NCBI GenBank assembly: GCA_002436115.1
Contig: DIXV01000098.1
Span: 37,537 to 46,508 of the forward strand
Source: Streptococcus sp. UBA6071
GTDB taxonomy: Bacteria > Bacillota > Bacilli > Lactobacillales > Streptococcaceae
DNA: 8,972 nucleotides
Direction: 5' to 3'
Below, piece after piece: positions 7,490 to 8,972 of this stretch; within the stretch, counting starts at the first letter, position 1; every line of letters begins with the position of its first letter. The position numbers and the translations under genes were made by a program. The notes under the pieces were generated by a model. It saw only the letters and a list, made by a program, of their open reading frames with translations. It was not told the origin of the DNA and searched no databases.

Positions 7490-7649
7490 TTTTTTATGTA
7501 AAAATAGTTGGGATAAGTGTTAAGTCTAGGCCTAAAATTAATGATGGAAAACTCTCAAATCGTTTAATCCCATAATTGTTCTCAGCATTTTCTTTTCAAC
7601 TTTTTTTGAAGAAGGTGAGGTGTGCTTGTGGTAATGATTAGCTACCATT

Positions 7650-7682
7650 AGTTTAAGAGTCTTGCCTTAAACTTGCCTAAAA
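7650..7682 (-). promoter_or_regulatory. CiaR-type direct repeat with possible distal ciaRH promoter
   Basis: On the minus strand TTTTAG (7677-7682), 5 nt, then TTTAAG (7666-7671) matches the CiaR operator TTTAAG-N5-TTTAAG at 11 of 12 positions. Ten nt further is TAAACT (7650-7655), a 4-of-6 match to -10, a layout like CiaR-activated promoters. It sits between the sepM terminator and ciaR and points at ciaR, suggesting autoregulation with a leader of about 190 nt. The rest of the 262-bp gap holds a small inverted repeat (TGGTA/TACCA near 7633-7649) and a TAGGCCTA palindrome at 7527-7534, with no recognised role. Confidence 0.55.
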
Positions 7683-7692
7683 TAGGTCTAAT

Positions 7693-7726
7693 AAAAAAGA
7701 AAGCTCTCTCCTTCAGGAAAGCTTTT
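7693..7726 (-). terminator. Terminator overlapping the end of sepM
   Basis: On the minus strand the last sepM codons form the left arm: AAAG-CTTTCC, loop TGAA, GGAGAG, a 2-nt bulge AG, CTTT, then C and TTTTTT. The right arm and U-tract lie just after the TGA (7713-7715). It isolates sepM from ciaRH. Confidence 0.82.
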
Positions 7727-8750
7727 CTAAATAAAATAATGCATCGCTAAATGTTTTGACGGGCACAATCTCCATCTCACTATCAATACTGATTGCTGTA
7801 CTGACAGCGAGACGGTAATTCGTTCTCAAACCATCATTGAGTGAAGCTATTTCAGCATCAACACTGGAATCTGGTACAAAAAAGATATCTGCACCTGCAC
7901 GATCAGCTGCGATAACCTTTTTATCAACACCACCAATCATCCCCACATTCCCATTTCTATCAATCGTACCTGTTCCAGCAATCTTATACCCTTTAGTAAT
8001 ATCATGTGACATCAATTGGTTATAAATTTCCAAACTGAACATTAGGCCTCCAGATGAACCATCTACTCCTTTATCTTGAATATCGACTAAGGGACTGACA
8101 ACTAAGCTTCTTTGCATATTTAAAACAAAGCCCGGACTAATAAGTCCCGTCTCTTTGTCCTCTATTAGAGGGGCACTCGCTCGATGCAATTTTCCATCTC
8201 GTTGGAAATCTAGTTCAATAAGATCCCCTACTTTTTGAGACTGAATATACTCTATAATATCATATGGGTTATTAAAGGGCTGATTATTAACACTGGTTAT
8301 AATGTCTCCCTTTTTTAGCACATCCTTAAAGCCAGAATCTTGACGAACCGTCTCCACATAGGCATCTTCATATTGCACTTTAGCCACTTTTCCTGCCGAG
8401 TTATAGGCTACTAAGATGGCATTAATCAGTGAGGATGACATGCTGTCATTTTCCAAATATTCTTTTTCATCAAAGTCTTCTGGAACCTCATATCCTTGAG
8501 TTGACTCTAGACTATAGTCTGGTAGGAGAGCTAAAAGCGAGCTAAAAACCCTAGCATCACTTGATTGTACAGAGGTTATCATAATATTTCCAGTTGAAGA
8601 GTTACTGCCTTGTATGGTGATAAAATCTGTAGCATCAAAGACCTGCCCCACCTTTTCAATCGTATAAGGGATTGGTAAGAAACCAATAATCACAACTCCT
8701 ACTACAATGACGGTAATTCGTACAATTGAACCAAGTCGTTTTACTCTCAT
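7713..8750 (-). CDS. sepM: SepM-like membrane PDZ/Lon-type serine protease
   Basis: Membrane-anchored protease of the YlbL/SepM family with a Ser-Lys dyad acting outside the membrane. In S. mutans SepM trims the competence pheromone CSP; in species without ComC-type pheromones other substrates must apply. It has 345 residues: a basic N-tail then one membrane anchor (about 8-28), a PDZ domain (about 122-195) with GDIITSVNNQPFNNPYDI, and a C-terminal Lon-protease-like domain. Ser233 in DGSSGG and Lys278 in GGVDKKVIAA form the dyad, 45 residues apart as I recall for S. mutans SepM. The ATG is the only possible start: a TAG lies in frame 6 nt upstream. AGGAGGG (8751-8757) abuts the ATG, closer than optimal; AAAGGA further upstream (about 10 nt away) may serve instead. 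Bounded by terminators on both sides, so transcribed alone. Confidence 0.9.
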   Translation of the reverse strand: MRVKRLGSIVRITVIVVGVVIIGFLPIPYTIEKVGQVFDATDFITIQGSNSSTGNIMITSVQSSDARVFSSLLALLPDYSLESTQGYEVPEDFDEKEYLENDSMSSSLINAILVAYNSAGKVAKVQYEDAYVETVRQDSGFKDVLKKGDIITSVNNQPFNNPYDIIEYIQSQKVGDLIELDFQRDGKLHRASAPLIEDKETGLISPGFVLNMQRSLVVSPLVDIQDKGVDGSSGGLMFSLEIYNQLMSHDITKGYKIAGTGTIDRNGNVGMIGGVDKKVIAADRAGADIFFVPDSSVDAEIASLNDGLRTNYRLAVSTAISIDSEMEIVPVKTFSDALFYLEKLS

Positions 8751-8779
8751 CCCTCCTATTTCCTTTCTCCATTTTTGTT

Positions 8780-8788
8780 AGTATATCA
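8780..8788 (-). promoter_or_regulatory. sepM promoter, extended -10
   Basis: TG-A-TATACT on the minus strand (TATACT at 8780-8785, TG at 8787-8788). The -35 region at 17 nt is only TTTTAA. Predicted +1 near 8773, about 22 nt before the ATG. Confidence 0.6.
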
Positions 8789-8827
8789 TATTTCCTCTTT
8801 TTTTAAAAAATAAGAAGCTTCCTACTT

Positions 8828-8854
8828 AAAAAACCAAGGTTTCCCTTGATTTTT
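8828..8854 (-). terminator. Terminator after metG
   Basis: On the minus strand AATCAAGG (8844-8851), a GAAA tetraloop, CCTTGGTT (8832-8839, one G-U pair), then TTTT. It begins a few bases after the metG stop and has flanking A and T runs that could extend the stem. Confidence 0.88.
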
Positions 8855-8858
8855 AACT

Positions 8859-8972
8859 TTAACCAATCACACTACCATTCTGTATGAATTTATCCACCGT
8901 CAATAATGTTAATTTTCCATTGTGTTCAGCTGAAAGAAGCATGCCTTGGCTTAATAAACCCATCATCTTACG
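8859..8972 (-). CDS. metG: Methionyl-tRNA synthetase, C-terminal end (partial)
   Basis: The last 37 codons of a gene entering from the right edge, ending in TAA (8859-8861). The peptide contains [20 protein letters not shown] and ends NGSVIG. This is the end of an OB-fold tRNA-binding domain (Trbp111/Arc1p-like) as found at the C-terminus of dimeric MetRS; the [R]-x-M-x-G-x-x-SQGM-x-L-A pattern and the closing xxNGSxIG are characteristic. Other proteins carry the same fold (YtpR, CsaA, PheT), so with so little sequence the assignment is probable, not certain. Followed by a terminator, so not co-transcribed with sepM to any great extent. Confidence 0.75.
   Translation of the reverse strand, partial: RKMMGLLSQGMLLSAEHNGKLTLLTVDKFIQNGSVIG

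Noticed and set aside
7451..7712. Possible Cia-dependent small RNA in the sepM-ciaR gap
   Set aside because: The CiaR repeat points into ciaR, and I see no terminator hairpin with U-tract between 7640 and 7480 on the minus strand to end a short RNA, so a ciaR leader is the simpler reading.
8812..8821. AAGAAGCTTC palindromic segment downstream of metG as a second terminator
   Set aside because: GAAGCTTC is a self-complementary palindrome with no room for a loop; longer pairings need bulges and give a weak stem. The GAAA-loop hairpin at 8832-8851 is a sufficient terminator.
1..8972. Mobile element, CRISPR, phage, toxin-antitoxin or novel multi-gene system
   Set aside because: All substantial ORFs belong to well-known core streptococcal families, intergenic spaces are short and explained mostly by promoters and terminators, and I saw no repeats arrays, IS ends or tRNA-like sequences.

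Overview
The window is a low-G+C Firmicutes chromosome segment from a Streptococcus. The evidence is the ciaR-ciaH two-component pair, a SepM-type membrane protease, a PnrA/TmpC-type nucleoside lipoprotein behind a pdp-deoC-cdd gene set, streptococcal-type S20 and CoaA proteins, and consensus housekeeping promoters. A S. suis-like species is my impression only; nothing here proves the species. The first 16 bases are not genomic: they match the 3' end of an Illumina adapter, so the window starts at a contig edge.

Left part (17-3982, minus strand): a nucleoside salvage operon read right to left. It encodes a small rRNA-type methyltransferase, pyrimidine-nucleoside phosphorylase (pdp), deoxyribose-phosphate aldolase (deoC), cytidine deaminase (cdd) and a nucleoside-binding lipoprotein (bmpA/pnrA-like, cut by the contig end). 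The lipoprotein would deliver nucleosides to an ABC importer that should lie beyond the edge. Cdd deaminates (deoxy)cytidine, Pdp splits the nucleosides, and DeoC feeds deoxyribose-5-phosphate into glycolysis as acetaldehyde plus glyceraldehyde-3-phosphate. Genes are tightly packed, with two 14-nt overlaps. A near-consensus promoter lies so close to the first gene that its mRNA may be leaderless.

Middle (3983-5341, plus strand): a divergent intergenic region holds a cre-like CcpA site and the coaA promoter. Then come coaA (pantothenate kinase, first step of CoA synthesis) and rpsT (ribosomal protein S20, TTG start), each with its own consensus promoter. rpsT ends in a clear terminator.

Right part (5357-8972, minus strand): metG 3' end, its terminator, sepM (PDZ/Lon-like membrane protease), its terminator, then the ciaR-ciaH two-component system, which converges on rpsT. 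Upstream of ciaR are an extended -10 promoter and, about 215 bp from the gene, a near-perfect CiaR direct repeat that suggests autoregulation.

Overall this is ordinary core streptococcal chromosome. I found no mobile elements, CRISPR, tRNA or rRNA genes, phage genes or defence systems, and no undescribed multi-gene system. The points worth a second look are regulatory details and the adapter artefact.
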